Shown here: positions 62,989-64,000 of the stretch, piece after piece
Layout: each line of letters begins with the position of its first letter
How positions within the stretch are numbered: the first letter of the stretch is position 1
Origin: Conchocele bisecta
Lineage: Eukaryota; Mollusca; Bivalvia; Lucinida; Thyasiridae
Assembly: GCA_029237695.1 (NCBI GenBank)
Contig: CM055268.1
Coordinates: 50,856,131 to 50,920,130 of the forward strand
Reading direction: 5' to 3'
Length of the DNA stretch: 64,000 bases
Notes under the pieces: generated by a model
Told to the model about the DNA's origin: nothing
The model's input: only the letters and a program-made list of their open reading frames with translations
Database searches by the model: none
Program-made: the position numbers and the translations under genes

Positions 62989-64000
62989 CAAGAGGGCCAT
63001 GATGGCCTAATTCGCTCACCTGACTCCATGAACACCAGACGAGAATGTGACATTGAGTTGATGTTTTAAAAAAATTGTGCTATTTTTAGATGGCGGTCAT
63101 CTTGGATTAAGCGAGGACTCTTTACCAAATCTGAAAATGCTTCACCCAAGGATCTGAACTTCCTATGAAGTTTGGCCAGCATCGGCCATGTGGTTCCTGA
63201 GAAAAAGACATTCAAAATCTCGAATAAATGGACCTTTTGGTGGCCATCATGGATGACATAATCATCCGATTCCGACAAATATTGCACCAGAGCAATCGCC
63301 TCATCTATACCTTCAATTTGATATATGACATGAGCATATTCGGTCAAAAATAAAATTTGATCCCAATTTGACCCCACGGGCCACGCCCATTTTTTACCCC
63401 GGGGTCATCATTTTCACAACTTTGAAAGAGCATTGAAAATCGATCATTCCTACGAAGTTTAGTCAAAATCCGGCTAGCGGTTCATGAGAAGAAGATTTTT
63501 TAAGAATTTATGCTATTTTTAAACGGCGGCCATCTGGTATTAGCGATGACCTCCATTTTAACAAATCTGAAAAGGCTTCACACATGGACCATAACATTTA
63601 AGTTTGGCTACCATGGGCCAAGCAGTTCATGTGAAGAAGAATTTTGAAATCTCTAATAAAAGAACGACCTTTTGACATTTTGGCGGCCATCTTGGATAAC
63701 ATAACAATCCGATTTCGACAAAAAATGTACTAGAGTGATCGCCTCATTGATACCTTCAATTTGATATATAACATGACCATATTCGGTCAAAAATAAAATT
63801 TGACCACACGGGCCACGCCCATTTTTTACCCCGGGGTCACCATTTTCACAACTTTGAAAGAGCATTGTACATTGATCATTCCTACCAAGTTTCGTCGAAA
63901 TCCGGCCAGCGGTTCATGAGAAGATTTTTTAAGAATTTATGCTATTTTTAGACGGCGGCCATCTTGGATTATCGATGACCTCCATTTTAACAAATCTGAA
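62989..64000 (+). mobile_element. Second GGGCCATGATGG element, running off the window end
   Basis: ACAAGAGGGCCATGATGGCC starts 90 bp after the previous element ends. Units with TTTAGACGGCGGCCATCTTG, CAAAAATAAAATTTGACC and AAAGAGCATTGTACATTGATC. The 3' end is not in the window. Confidence 0.85.

Overview
The window is non-coding-rich animal DNA, most likely from a bivalve mollusc. I infer this from the repeat content: tandem-repeat-bearing elements with roughly 150-170 bp units, (GACG)n tracts, 3' hairpins such as TGCCCC...GGGGCA, many foldback MITEs and a mollusc-type SINE. There are no bacterial operons, rRNA genes or CRISPR arrays, and almost every long open reading frame lies inside a repeat.

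The only ordinary host gene I can support is on the minus strand. Eight short exons between 60586 and 25815 each have AG/GT borders, and all seven junctions join in phase. They give about 263 residues of one helical protein I do not recognise. Introns run from about 0.6 to 17 kb and carry most of the repeats in the right-hand 35 kb. Both ends of the gene are missing or not found.

Layout: 1-8.3 kb holds tandem-array elements of Helentron/HINE type and small foldback elements. 8.7-17.9 kb is a nest: a TA-flanked terminal-inverted-repeat (TIR) remnant contains a tandem-array element, which contains a 6.8 kb DIRS-type retroelement (degenerate gag, RT/RNase H and tyrosine recombinase on the minus strand, with inverted ends and an internal complementary region), which itself contains a 94 bp tRNA-like insert with a 17 bp target duplication. 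20.2-23.4 kb is a second nest of three elements, with an unfilled site at 30.5 kb for comparison. 25.8-36.7 kb holds seven exons among SINEs, MITEs and two minisatellites. 37.9-54 kb is almost wholly repeats.

The most unusual item is at 55083-60202. It is a 5.1 kb element with TIRs of at least 190 bp (traces to about 350 bp) and TA flanks. Its only gene is a decayed copy of a large protein with a PIN/FEN1-like nuclease region followed by a Cys-rich CXC (tesmin-like) region. No familiar transposase is visible. It may be a little-described transposon class or a cargo-bearing element, and it sits in an intron of the host gene.

Boundaries of old repeats are approximate unless a flank duplication or an empty-site comparison is stated.
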